From: Selenomonadaceae bacterium
GTDB lineage: Bacteria > Bacillota > Negativicutes > Selenomonadales > Selenomonadaceae
Assembly: GCA_017515635.1 (NCBI GenBank)
Contig: JAFWFO010000011.1
Location: 62,001-126,000, forward strand
Reading direction: 5' to 3'
Length of the DNA stretch: 64,000 nt
This document shows positions 42,673 through 51,357 of this stretch, piece after piece; the stretch's first letter is position 1; each line of letters begins with the position of its first letter. A model generated the notes under the pieces. That model was not told the DNA's origin, did no database searches, and saw only the letters and a list, made by a program, of their open reading frames with translations. Made by a program: the position numbers and the translations under genes.

Positions 42673-43419
42673 CTAACTGTGTGCTGTTGCTGAAGATTTC
42701 ATTTGGCGGTCAAGCGTGGACAAGCCGCGATAAACCGTGCTGATGTCAATCGTTTCGCCGCGACTGGCAACGTAGCGTTCAAGTTTTCGTTTCACCCGTT
42801 GTAGCGCGTTATCGATTGATTTTACGTGACGATTCAAGCTCGCCGCGATTTCCTGATAAGATTTCCCGTCGAGATATGCCATCAAAACTTGCCACTCAAG
42901 TTCGCTGAGAATTTCGGACATTTTCTTTTCGATCGCCAAAAATTCTTCGCGGCTGATGATCAATTCTTCGGGGTCGGCAACTTTCACGCCGCTGATTACG
43001 TCCAAAAGCGTGCGGTCTGAATCTTCGTCGTAAATCGGTTTGTTCAGCGAAATGTAAGAGTTCAGCGGGATATGCTTTTGACGCGTGGCGGTTTTTATCG
43101 CCGTGATAATTTGGCGCGTAACGCACAATTCGGCGAAGGCGTGGAAACTCGACAGCTTGTCGCTCTTGAAGTCGCGCACCGCCTTATAAAAACCGATCAT
43201 GCCTTCCTGAATGATGTCTTCACGGTCGGCGCCGATTAGAAAATATGAACGCGCTTTTGCACGAACGAAACTGCGGTAGCGGTGAATGAGATAATCAAGC
43301 GCGGAAGTGTTGTCGTGTTCTTTGATTTCGACAATAAGTTGTTCGTCGGTGAGCGTTTCATATTTGGCGTACTCGTCGGCGATTTCGGTTTCAAAAGAAT
43401 TTTCAACGTTCGATTTCAT
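42673..43419 (-). CDS. sigH: RNA polymerase sigma factor SigH
   Basis: 248 residues, sigma-70 family with region 2 (ALDYLIHRYRSFVRAKARSYFLIGADREDIIQEGMIGFYKAVRDF) and region 4 (LSELEWQVLMAYLDGKSYQEIAASLNRHVKSIDNALQRVKRKL), matching the SigH/Spo0H group. In Bacilli it starts sporulation and competence; in non-sporing Negativicutes the regulon is different. GGAGGGCG precedes ATG 43419. A consensus SigA promoter lies upstream, and the C-terminal ~35 residues after region 4 are an extra tail. Confidence 0.92.
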   Translation of the reverse strand: MKSNVENSFETEIADEYAKYETLTDEQLIVEIKEHDNTSALDYLIHRYRSFVRAKARSYFLIGADREDIIQEGMIGFYKAVRDFKSDKLSSFHAFAELCVTRQIITAIKTATRQKHIPLNSYISLNKPIYDEDSDRTLLDVISGVKVADPEELIISREEFLAIEKKMSEILSELEWQVLMAYLDGKSYQEIAASLNRHVKSIDNALQRVKRKLERYVASRGETIDISTVYRGLSTLDRQMKSSATAHS

Positions 43420-43445
43420 TTCACGCCCTCCAATTTTACGCGCTG

Positions 43446-43474
43446 ATTATACTGCACGGCTTAATCTTAGTCAA
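43446..43474 (-). promoter_or_regulatory. Promoter of sigH
   Basis: Minus strand TTGACT (43469-43474), 17 bases, TATAAT (43446-43451), 27 bases before the start. Confidence 0.75.
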
Positions 43475-43546
43475 ATTTTTTCCGCCGCTAAGTAGGGATT
43501 ATTGCCACTCAAGTAGAATAGTAAATTTTTTTCGCAGGTTGTTACG

Positions 43547-44146
43547 TTGAACGTTCGCAACAAAAAAATTAATCGGACGGTGAAAATTTTGGGCAAAATT
43601 ATTTTGGTGACCGGCGGGGCACGAAGCGGCAAAAGTTCGTTCGCGGAAAAACTCGCGCTCAAAATCGGCGACGGGCGGGCGGCTTACATTGCGACGGCGC
43701 AAATTTTTGATGACGAAATGAATTTTCGCGTCAAAGTTCATCAAAGTCGACGCGGCACGAATTGGCAGACGTTCGAAGCTCCTTTCGACGCGGAAGAAAA
43801 AATTTCCGTGGCGGCAAAAACTTTCGACGCGATTTTGTTCGATTGCGTCACGCTTTACGTCAGCAATTTTCTTTGCGCCGCAGAACTTGACGACGAAAAA
43901 ATTTTGTATGACAATCTGCGCGGGCTGATTCAAAAATTAATTGACGCCGCCAAAAATTCCGACGTAACAACGATTTTCGTCAGCAATGAAGTCGGAGCCG
44001 GTATTGTCCCCGAAAATAAATTGGCGCGCCGTTTCCGCGATTTGGCGGGACTTGCGAATCAAATGATTGCCGCAGAATCCGAAAAAGTTTTCTTGACAGT
44101 CGCGGGTTTGGCGGTCGACGTAAAAAAAATTTCCGAGGTGATTTGA
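43547..44146 (+). CDS. cobU: Adenosylcobinamide kinase/guanylyltransferase CobU
   Basis: 199 residues from TTG 43547; GTG 43580 is an equally possible start because the family begins about 10 residues before the P-loop. P-loop GGARSGKSSFAE, then AYIATAQIFDDEM, HQSRRGTNWQTFEAP with the guanylylated His, DCVTLYVSN and FVSNEVGAGIVPENKLARRFRDLAGLANQ are all CobU markers. It attaches the nucleotide loop in cobalamin synthesis. First of three overlapping genes with a GNAT and cobQ. Confidence 0.94.
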   Translation: MNVRNKKINRTVKILGKIILVTGGARSGKSSFAEKLALKIGDGRAAYIATAQIFDDEMNFRVKVHQSRRGTNWQTFEAPFDAEEKISVAAKTFDAILFDCVTLYVSNFLCAAELDDEKILYDNLRGLIQKLIDAAKNSDVTTIFVSNEVGAGIVPENKLARRFRDLAGLANQMIAAESEKVFLTVAGLAVDVKKISEVI

Positions 44147-44652
44147 TGATTGAACTTGTTCCGACGCGTGACGACGAACGCGAAAATTTTATCAAAAATA
44201 TTCAAGTCGCGTTCAAAAAAGCCGTGGTCGAAGAATTCGGCGATAACGGCGAAGAAGTTATTCCGCGTGAAGACGTGGAAAAATCTTTCAACGAAACGGG
44301 CGCGCAGATTTTGAACATTGTCAGCGACGGTAAAATTGTCGGCGGCGCGGTCGTCGTGATTCGTCCCGACAATCAAAATGAACTGCTGTTGTTTTATGTC
44401 AACGTCGACACGCACGGCAAAGGCATCGGCTCGGCGGCGTGGCGGGCGATTGAGGCGCGTTATCCCGAAACAAAAATTTGGGAGACCGTCACGCCTTATT
44501 TCGAGAAACGCAACCTGCATTTTTATATCAACAAATGCGGCTTTCACGCCGTCGAATTTTTCAATCCCAAACACAAAGCTCCGGATTTTGACGGCGAAGA
44601 TTTCCCCGGCGGCGATTATTTTTTCCGTTTTGAAAAGGTTATGAAGTCATGA
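44146..44652 (+). CDS. GNAT-family N-acetyltransferase
   Basis: 168 residues from ATG 44146, sharing the TGATG overlap with the cobU stop, and overlapping cobQ by ATGA. GNAT fold with the acetyl-CoA loop around HGKGIGSAAWRAIE and a C-terminal YFEKRNLHFYINKCGFHAVEFF. Substrate unknown. Its position between cobU and cobQ with tight overlaps suggests shared expression; a cobalamin-related role is unproven. Confidence 0.88.
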   Translation: MIELVPTRDDERENFIKNIQVAFKKAVVEEFGDNGEEVIPREDVEKSFNETGAQILNIVSDGKIVGGAVVVIRPDNQNELLLFYVNVDTHGKGIGSAAWRAIEARYPETKIWETVTPYFEKRNLHFYINKCGFHAVEFFNPKHKAPDFDGEDFPGGDYFFRFEKVMKS

Positions 44653-46103
44653 CAAAATATTTAATGTTTCAAGGCACAAGCTCGCACGTCGGCAAAAGTA
44701 TTTTGACAACTGCGCTGTGCCGAATTTTTTTCCGCGAAGGTCGACGCGTTGCCCCGTTCAAAGCGCAAAACATGGCGTTGAATTCGTTCGTGACGGCTGA
44801 CGGGCTTGAAATGGGTCGTGCACAAGTCGCACAGGCAGAAGCGGCGGGATTGGCTCCGCGTGTCGAAATGAATCCCGTTTTGCTCAAACCGACGGGCAAC
44901 CAAACTTCGCAAGTCATCATCAACGGAAAACCCGTGGGCGTCATGAGCGCGGCAGAATATCATCAAGGCTATTCGCTCAAAGCTTTTGACGCGGTCAAGG
45001 CGGCTCTCGAAAAACTTTCCGCCGAATTCGACACGATTGTTATCGAAGGCGCAGGCTCGCCCGCTGAAGTCAATCTCAAGGACAACGACATTGTCAACAT
45101 GCGCGTCGCGAAACATTTAAATGCGCCCGTGATTTTGGTTGCGGACATTGATCGCGGCGGCTGTTTGGCGTCAATCGTCGGCACGCTCGAACTTTTGGAC
45201 GACGACGAACGCGAACTTGTCAAAGGTTTGATTATCAACAAATTTCGCGGCGACGTGAATTTATTTTTGCCCGCCGTGGAGTTTTTGGAGCGCAAAACTC
45301 AAAAGCCCGTGCTCGGAATTATTCCGCACATTGACAAGCTCGGCATTGACGACGAAGATAGCGTTTCACTCGACGATAAAATTTCTTCGGACGGCGAAAT
45401 TTCAATCGCGGTTATTCGGCTCGGCAAGCTCTCGAATTTTACGGATTTTGACAGTTTGGCGGGCGAAAGTGACGTGCGACTTTTTTACGCGGTGAATCCC
45501 GACGAACTCGACGCGGCTGACGTAATTATTTTGCCGGGCAGTAAAAACACTTCCGAAGATTTGATTTATCTGCGTGAATCGGGGCTTGTGAAAAAAATTT
45601 TGCAACGTCACGTTGACGGCGCGGCGATTGTCGGCATTTGCGGCGGATTTCAAATGCTCGGCAGAAAAATTTTCGACCCGCTCAAAACCGAATCGAATCA
45701 CGCGGAACTTGACGGCTTGAAACTTTTGCCGATTGAAACGACTTTCAACCCCGAAAAATTTACTCGACAAGTCACGGTGCCCGAAATTAATTTTGAATTC
45801 CTCGGCAGTCAAATTACAAGCGAAAATCTCGACGGCTACGAAATTCACAGCGGCGAAACAACGAACCTCGGCGATAAGAAAATCATTTCGGCGGGAAATG
45901 TTTTCGGCACTTACGTTCACGGGATTTTTGATAACGATGACTTCAGACGAAAATTTTTAAACGCCGTGCGCCGCAAGAAAAATTTGCCGCCACTCGAAAA
46001 AATTCGCAACTTCCGCGCTGAAAAGCAAAAAAATTACGAACGACTTGCAAGAATCGTCCGCGAAAATTTGAATATGGAATTGCTCGAAAAAATTATGACC
46101 TGA
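44649..46103 (+). CDS. cobQ: Cobyric acid synthase CobQ/CbiP
   Basis: 484 residues. The dethiobiotin-synthetase-like N-terminus has MFQGTSSHVGKSILTTALCRIF and PFKAQNMALNSFVT; the glutaminase domain has the triad Cys in VGICGGFQMLG and His in YVHGIFDND. It amidates adenosylcobyrinic acid a,c-diamide at four positions. Overlaps the GNAT stop; terminator follows. Confidence 0.97.
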   Translation: MTKYLMFQGTSSHVGKSILTTALCRIFFREGRRVAPFKAQNMALNSFVTADGLEMGRAQVAQAEAAGLAPRVEMNPVLLKPTGNQTSQVIINGKPVGVMSAAEYHQGYSLKAFDAVKAALEKLSAEFDTIVIEGAGSPAEVNLKDNDIVNMRVAKHLNAPVILVADIDRGGCLASIVGTLELLDDDERELVKGLIINKFRGDVNLFLPAVEFLERKTQKPVLGIIPHIDKLGIDDEDSVSLDDKISSDGEISIAVIRLGKLSNFTDFDSLAGESDVRLFYAVNPDELDAADVIILPGSKNTSEDLIYLRESGLVKKILQRHVDGAAIVGICGGFQMLGRKIFDPLKTESNHAELDGLKLLPIETTFNPEKFTRQVTVPEINFEFLGSQITSENLDGYEIHSGETTNLGDKKIISAGNVFGTYVHGIFDNDDFRRKFLNAVRRKKNLPPLEKIRNFRAEKQKNYERLARIVRENLNMELLEKIMT

Positions 46104-46106
46104 AAA

Positions 46107-46140
46107 ATTTTTCCTCTGCAAACGCGGGGGATTTTTTTTA
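46107..46140 (+). terminator. Terminator of the cobU-GNAT-cobQ operon
   Basis: TTTTTCCTC and GGGGGA-type arms around TGCAAACGC, followed by a run of eight T. Confidence 0.65.
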
Positions 46141-46163
46141 CCGTTAAGCGAAACTTGATGCCG

Positions 46164-46208
46164 TCAGCTTTTGAAAATTCCGAGACGACGGAAGCAACGT
46201 GACGTTGC
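46164..46208 (-). pseudogene. Remnant of a second SpoVB-like 3' end plus hairpin
   Basis: Minus strand codons for FRRLGIFKS and a TGA stop (46193-46164). The intact gene ends with the same nine residues and TAA at 46255; the two versions differ at four bases in sense codons, all synonymous, plus the stop. The remnant is joined to a perfect hairpin GCAACGT-C-ACGTTGC (46194-46208), mirroring the U32 3' junction. Confidence 0.75.
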
Positions 46209-46254
46209 ATCCAATTTGTTGAACGTCCGAGCAACACAGATATTTGAGCCGCCG

Positions 46255-47880
46255 TTAGCTTTTGAAAATCCCTAAGCGACGGAAAATTTTTATCGCGAAC
46301 TTACCGACCATCGGAATTCGCGCCATGTCTTCTTCGAGTATACCGCCGATTGCCGCCATAGTCGCCACGTACACCACGCAACCGACGATAACCGCGCCGA
46401 ACGTCGAGAAAACTTCCATGTGCCATTGAGCCGCCGTAAATTCGTAGAAAAATTTCACGACGATTGACATGACTGCCGCCGCGCAGATTGTTTTGAACAG
46501 CTGACCGAGTTCCATTTTGTAGCCGATATATTTCCAGATGAAATAAAGATTTATGAACGCCGCAACGCCCATGTCCGCCGCCGTCGCCCAAGCCGCGCCC
46601 ATGATTCCGAGTGCGGGTATTGCCGTCAAAGTCCAGTTCAATGCAACTTTCGCCGCCGCCGCCAAAATCATGTTGACCATCGGAATTGTCGTGTGACCGA
46701 GTCCCTGCAACACGCCCGTCGAAACTTGATGCAGTCCGAGCAAAATTATCGACACGGCAGAAATCATTACCGCATCGCCCGCGCCCGGCGCATTGTAAAT
46801 CAAGCTTGAAATCGGCGTCGCGAGGAAAAATACGATGACGAACGCGGGGAAGCAAACGAAATTTGAAATTCTGACCGAGGCCGCCGTCTGCCGAAAAATT
46901 CGCGCCGTGTCTTTCAACGCCCGTGCCTCCGAAATTGCGGGGACGATTGACACTGCAAGCGAAGCCGTTAAAATCGTCGCCAAATTCACCAGCGGGACAG
47001 CCATACCCGTCAAGTAGCCGAAAAGTTCCGTCGCCTGCCGAACCGAATAGCCCGCGACTTCCAAACGTTGCGGGACGATCATTAAATCCAAATTCGACAC
47101 GACCGGCAACATTATCGACGCGGCGGAAACGGGCAACGCCAATTTAAAAATTCGTTTGATGATTGAAAACGTCGGCTCATTTTCGGATTGCGGCGAAGGT
47201 TTCAAATCCAAGCCGTAAGTTTTTTCGATGTCGCGATTCAATTTTATGTGGAAGTAAACCAGCACGATTAAGCCCGTCACCGCGCCCGCCAACGCTCCGA
47301 GACTTGCGCCCGCCGCCGCGTATTCAAGTCCCCACGGCATAAGCAAATCCGCCAAGACAATCATTGTTATCACGCGGAAAATTTGCTCGACAATTTGGCT
47401 GACCGCCGTCGGTGTCATGCGTTGCCAACCTTGCAGATAGCCGCGACTCGACGCCAAAAACGTCACGAAAAAAACCGTCGGCGCAAGTGCCACAACCGAC
47501 ATGTAAGCTCGCGGGTCGCGAATAAATTGCCAGTCAATCAGCCATTGCGCAGAAAAATACGTGAGCACGGAAAAAAATATTCCCGTCAACAACATGAGCA
47601 GCATTGAGATTCGGAAAACTCTTCGCGCTCCGTAAATGTCGTTCAAGGCGACGCGCTCCGCCGTGATGATTGAAATCGCCACGGGAACGCCCGCCTGCGA
47701 AGCCGTCATTGCGAAGAAATATATGGGAAATGCGAGCATGTAGATCCCAATCCCGGTGCCGCCAAGTATTCTTGAGACAAAAATCCAATTCAACGAGCCG
47801 ATAACTTTGACGACGAAACTTGCAATCGTCAAGATGAACGTGCCCTTCAAAAATTTTTCGTTCGATTTTGTTTCCGCCAT
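46255..47880 (-). CDS. SpoVB/MurJ-like polysaccharide flippase (MATE superfamily)
   Basis: 541 residues from ATG 47880 (AAGGCGGTG upstream; the longer frame to 47943 lacks a site). Fourteen hydrophobic segments and the family features SRILGGTGIGIYMLAFPIYFF, ASRGYLQGWQRMTPTAVSQIVEQIFRV and LGLHQVSTGVLQGLGHTTIPM match stage V sporulation protein B and related lipid-linked oligosaccharide flippases. Likely moves a cell-wall or surface-polysaccharide precursor. Its 3' end is duplicated nearby and a GIY-YIG nuclease gene is divergent from it. Confidence 0.9.
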   Translation of the reverse strand: MAETKSNEKFLKGTFILTIASFVVKVIGSLNWIFVSRILGGTGIGIYMLAFPIYFFAMTASQAGVPVAISIITAERVALNDIYGARRVFRISMLLMLLTGIFFSVLTYFSAQWLIDWQFIRDPRAYMSVVALAPTVFFVTFLASSRGYLQGWQRMTPTAVSQIVEQIFRVITMIVLADLLMPWGLEYAAAGASLGALAGAVTGLIVLVYFHIKLNRDIEKTYGLDLKPSPQSENEPTFSIIKRIFKLALPVSAASIMLPVVSNLDLMIVPQRLEVAGYSVRQATELFGYLTGMAVPLVNLATILTASLAVSIVPAISEARALKDTARIFRQTAASVRISNFVCFPAFVIVFFLATPISSLIYNAPGAGDAVMISAVSIILLGLHQVSTGVLQGLGHTTIPMVNMILAAAAKVALNWTLTAIPALGIMGAAWATAADMGVAAFINLYFIWKYIGYKMELGQLFKTICAAAVMSIVVKFFYEFTAAQWHMEVFSTFGAVIVGCVVYVATMAAIGGILEEDMARIPMVGKFAIKIFRRLGIFKS

Positions 47881-47977
47881 TGTGCACCGCCTTGGTTCGT
47901 TAGTTGAAAGATTTATCTTTGCTTTTTCGCCGTAGTGTGGCATAATCCTTTAAAACCGATTGAAAGGATAGAACTTT

Positions 47978-48775
47978 ATGTATGGCGTTGTGTATCTTAT
48001 CCTCAATAAAATCAACGGCAAGCGATACGTCGGGCAAACCGTTCAGGCTTTGAAAACTCGATTCAATGAACATGTGAGAAAAAAAGATAATACGCTTATC
48101 TCCAACGCGATTCGCAAATACGGTCGGGAAAATTTTTATTGCGGCGTCATCAAAAGTTGCGCGTCGAAAGCAGAACTTGATTATTGGGAAAAATATTTCA
48201 TTGCCGTACTCAAGAGCAAAAAACCTTACGGCTACAATTTGACGGACGGCGGCGAAGGATTTGTCGGGTATCGTCATTCGCCGGAAGTACTTGCAAAAAT
48301 CAGAGAGACTAAAAAAAATAGCCCTCGTGTAGCGGCACAAATAGCAAAACTTGCTGAAGCTAATAGGGGCAGACATCCAACACCCGAATCGCGTGCAAAA
48401 ATGTCGGCGGATCGTAAGGGCAAACCGAAATCTCCTGAATGGCGTGCGAAAATTGCGGCGGCAAATACCGGCAAGCAATTCACTCCCGAAAGATGCGCTA
48501 ACATTGCCGCGTCTAAGATAGGTAAGCCTCTTTCAGCTGAACACCGCGCTAAAATCGCAACAACAAGTCGCGGCAACAATCCGTTTAAAAATTTACTAAG
48601 CGAAATTGAGTCACGCCAACTTACGTACAAGGCGTTGAGCAAATTAATCGAAATGCCACTGTCCTCCCTTTCTTACAAGATGCAAGGCGTGCGAAACTTT
48701 ACGGAAGACGACAGAGTAAAACTCGAAAAATTTTTTGGCAAACCGGCGGATTATCTTTTAGAGCGCAATTTCTAA
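47978..48775 (+). CDS. GIY-YIG endonuclease with NUMOD3 repeats and C-terminal HTH
   Basis: 265 residues. Residues 1-90 are a GIY-YIG nuclease (GVVYLILNKINGKRYVGQT, Arg in TRFNEH, Glu in AELDYWEKYFIA). Residues about 100-200 contain four or five NUMOD3-like DNA-binding repeats (RHSPEVLAKIRE, HPTPESRAKMSADRKG, SPEWRAKIAAANTGK, TPERCANIAASKIG, SAEHRAKIATTSRG). The last 60 residues resemble an XRE-type HTH (QLTYKALSKLIEMPLSSLSYKMQG). It is a free-standing homing-type nuclease, selfish or repurposed. Confidence 0.9.
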   Translation: MYGVVYLILNKINGKRYVGQTVQALKTRFNEHVRKKDNTLISNAIRKYGRENFYCGVIKSCASKAELDYWEKYFIAVLKSKKPYGYNLTDGGEGFVGYRHSPEVLAKIRETKKNSPRVAAQIAKLAEANRGRHPTPESRAKMSADRKGKPKSPEWRAKIAAANTGKQFTPERCANIAASKIGKPLSAEHRAKIATTSRGNNPFKNLLSEIESRQLTYKALSKLIEMPLSSLSYKMQGVRNFTEDDRVKLEKFFGKPADYLLERNF

Positions 48776-48805
48776 CGAGCGATTTGACTTTTGAGAGGTA
48801 CCGAC

Positions 48806-49576
48806 GTGGAAATAAATCTGATAAAATTTAATACTGACGTGGGCAGGACGAAACCCGCAACGCTTTTTCACGCCGAGACCGCTTGTCCGTTCTGCGACGT
48901 GGAAAATTTGACGGACATTATCGAAACTGACGGCGACATAATTTTTTTGCGCAACAAGTACAAAGTCATCGAAGGTGCCGACCAATTCGTCTTGATTGAG
49001 GGGCGCGAATGCAATTCCGACATGCCCGCCTATTCGCAAGAAAAAATGCGCCGCGTCATTAAAACGGGCGTCCGTCACTGGAAAAATCTTTTGGCGTCCG
49101 GCAAGTATGAAGAAGTTTTGTTTTTCAAGAATTACGGCGTCATGAGCGGCGGCACGATTCGACATCCGCACATGCAACTTGTCGGCTTCCCGCGCTTGAA
49201 TTCGGATTTGCTTTTCGACGAGGCGGAACTTCGCGGCGTTGTCATTGCACAGCGTGACGGCGTCGAGTTCAACGTTTCAAATTGTCCGCGTGTCGGTTTC
49301 GGCGAACTTAACGTTGTTGTCGAACGCGGCGGAAGTTTGGACGCGCTGGCGGATTTTTTGCAAGTCGGCGTTGATTACGTGATGAATCATTTTAACAGGC
49401 GGCGTTTCAACAGCTATAATATTTTTTTCTATCGACGCGACGAAAAAATTTTCGCTAAAGTTATGTCGCGCTACGCCACGAGCCCTTATTTCGTCGGCTA
49501 TAATATTCATTTCCTGCCGAACAACGTTGAACGTGTTGCAGACGAAGTTCGCGAAATTTATTTCAACAACGACTGA
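48806..49576 (+). CDS. DUF4931/GalT-like HIT-superfamily protein
   Basis: 256 residues from GTG 48806, with GAGAGG seven bases upstream. The pattern CPFCDVENL near the N-terminus and the histidine triad-like RHPHMQLVGFPR in the middle resemble galactose-1-phosphate uridylyltransferase and the DUF4931 family; the C-terminal part repeats a weaker half. Probably a nucleotidyl transferase or hydrolase on a sugar nucleotide, but the true activity is unknown. Terminator follows. Confidence 0.78.
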   Translation: MEINLIKFNTDVGRTKPATLFHAETACPFCDVENLTDIIETDGDIIFLRNKYKVIEGADQFVLIEGRECNSDMPAYSQEKMRRVIKTGVRHWKNLLASGKYEEVLFFKNYGVMSGGTIRHPHMQLVGFPRLNSDLLFDEAELRGVVIAQRDGVEFNVSNCPRVGFGELNVVVERGGSLDALADFLQVGVDYVMNHFNRRRFNSYNIFFYRRDEKIFAKVMSRYATSPYFVGYNIHFLPNNVERVADEVREIYFNND

Positions 49577-49582
49577 GTTTCA

Positions 49583-49618
49583 TGACAAAAAATCCCCGAA
49601 AATTCGTCGGGGATTTTT
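49583..49618. terminator. Bidirectional terminator
   Basis: AAAATCCCCGA and TCGGGGATTTTTTT pair around AAATTCG; T-runs on both sides serve the genes on either strand. Confidence 0.82.
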
Positions 49619-50200
49619 TTAATCCAGATACCAGCCGAAAATATTTTTAACTTTGATTTTGAAGTCGTCGAGAATCGCCACGGGCACTTCGAGTTCGACA
49701 GCCGCCCGCTCTTCGTCGGTAAGACTCGCCAATTCATCTTCGCTGTAGTTTTCATATCGGCCGGCGAACACATATTTGCCGTCGTGCAAAAGATAAATTT
49801 CCACCGTTTCGCGCCAAGGATCAATCATCCAATATTCGCGGACTCCGTTGCGTTCGTAAATGTCTTTTTTGATGGTCGTGTCGCGTTGCATTGTCGAGCG
49901 TGAAAAAATTTCGGCAACCATGTCGGGGACGCCGTGAAGCGTCATATTTCTTTTGTCCAGAAAAAGCCGATCTTGCTCCGCGCTGACAAAAACAAAATCG
50001 GGGCGAAATAAATTGCCGTCAGGAAAATGAACGTCCAAATTGTCCGCAAAACAAATGCCGAGTCGTTTTATCTTGACGTAAACGCCTATCGTCGCAATTA
50101 AATTCGCGATAATATTGCCGTGCCCCATGTCGGGACTTGGTGACATAAATTTTACCCCCTCGATAATTTCGTAGTCGTCACGCATGTCGCAAGTCAACAT
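49619..50200 (-). CDS. Uma2-family (DUF820) PD-(D/E)XK nuclease-like protein
   Basis: 193 residues from ATG 50200 (GGTGGTG upstream; the frame extends to a TTG at 50221). Contains YEIIEGVKFMSPSPDMGHGNI, FRPDFVFVSAEQ, PDMVAEIFSRST and KKDIYERNGVREYWMIDPW, the core of the Uma2 fold. These are abundant proteins of unclear function with a restriction-endonuclease-like fold. Stand-alone; no linked partner. Confidence 0.88.
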   Translation of the reverse strand: MLTCDMRDDYEIIEGVKFMSPSPDMGHGNIIANLIATIGVYVKIKRLGICFADNLDVHFPDGNLFRPDFVFVSAEQDRLFLDKRNMTLHGVPDMVAEIFSRSTMQRDTTIKKDIYERNGVREYWMIDPWRETVEIYLLHDGKYVFAGRYENYSEDELASLTDEERAAVELEVPVAILDDFKIKVKNIFGWYLD

Positions 50201-50239
50201 TTCAATCACCACCCGTGTCAAAGGATACGCAAAAGTTTT

Positions 50240-51256
50240 TCAGTCGTCAATGATAATCGGCGTTTCAATGTTCGCGACGCGGCAAGATTTTTTTTCGGGC
50301 GGTGTCCAAATTTTTTCGACGCCGAGCAACTGATTTATCGCCACGTCCGGAATATTTATCCCCGCGCCCAAACACGAAAGTTGCAACCCGCCGGACATGC
50401 GCGGATTTATTTCGAGCAGGAAAAATTTTTCGCCGTCAAAGCGGAACTGAATATTAATCGGCACGTCAATTTTCATCACGGACAAAATTTTTTCGGCGGC
50501 GGAAATTATTTCGTCGTCGAATTTTATTTCGCTGTATCGCCCGTTCGTCTTGAAGCGCGGCACAATAATATTTCCTCGCGGCGTCGTGAGGCAATCCACG
50601 CTGACTTCGCGCCCGTTCAAATACGGCATAACAATCATCGGAATTTTGAAGTCGTAAGCCGACAAAATTTTTTCGGCGGCGGCGCGTGTAACTTTCATGT
50701 TCGGCATGTTGTGGAGCGCGGAAATATTTTCAAGCGAATCATCAATCACGCGGAAAGTCAATGCGCCTTCGTCACTCGCAAGCTTGTAGCAGACGCGATT
50801 TGTCGAGGTTTTAATTTCGTCGCAGGCCGTCACGAATTCCGAAAAATTTTTCGCAAGCCGATACGTCGGAACAATTTCGTCAAGCCCGCCCGCCGTCATA
50901 AATTCGTAAGTTGCAACTTTGTCGTCCAAAATTTTTATCAGGCGCGCATCTTTGCCGACCAAAACTTTCACGCCGATATTTTCAAAGTCTTCACGACGTT
51001 GAGCAACAGCCGTCAAATTCCTGCGCGGCACGAAAATTTCTATCGCATGTTCGCGGCAAAAGTTCAGGCAAAAATCAACGTAATCGTCCTCGGAAATTTT
51101 TTCCGGCTCAAGAAACCATTCGTCACAGGCGCGCTTGTAAATGGCGGAATTTCTTTTGTTCGAGCCGACGAAATAAAACTTTTCGGGGTTGCCGTCGCGA
51201 ATCAAATTTATCAAGTGGTATGCCGTGCTGAACCAGTGATTGAACCAAATACGCAT
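50240..51256 (-). CDS. ATP-grasp enzyme
   Basis: 338 residues from ATG 51256 (GGAGGG upstream). Rossmann-like N-terminal domain (residues 1-110), then ATP-grasp: VCYKLASDEGALTFRV, PMIVMPYLNGREVSVDCLTTPRG and the Mg-binding FFLLEINPRMSGG. It resembles carbamoyl-phosphate-synthase-like or amino-acid ligases that join a carboxylate to an amine. Substrate unknown. It is divergent from the permease-kinase fusion. Confidence 0.88.
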   Translation of the reverse strand: MRIWFNHWFSTAYHLINLIRDGNPEKFYFVGSNKRNSAIYKRACDEWFLEPEKISEDDYVDFCLNFCREHAIEIFVPRRNLTAVAQRREDFENIGVKVLVGKDARLIKILDDKVATYEFMTAGGLDEIVPTYRLAKNFSEFVTACDEIKTSTNRVCYKLASDEGALTFRVIDDSLENISALHNMPNMKVTRAAAEKILSAYDFKIPMIVMPYLNGREVSVDCLTTPRGNIIVPRFKTNGRYSEIKFDDEIISAAEKILSVMKIDVPINIQFRFDGEKFFLLEINPRMSGGLQLSCLGAGINIPDVAINQLLGVEKIWTPPEKKSCRVANIETPIIIDD

Positions 51257-51357
51257 AAAAATTTTTCCCTCCGTCAACTTATTGGCAACTTTACTTTAAC
51301 CCACTTTCGTGTATAATTTCAAGGAAAATTTTCTTGACGAGAGTGCAGGTCATTTCC

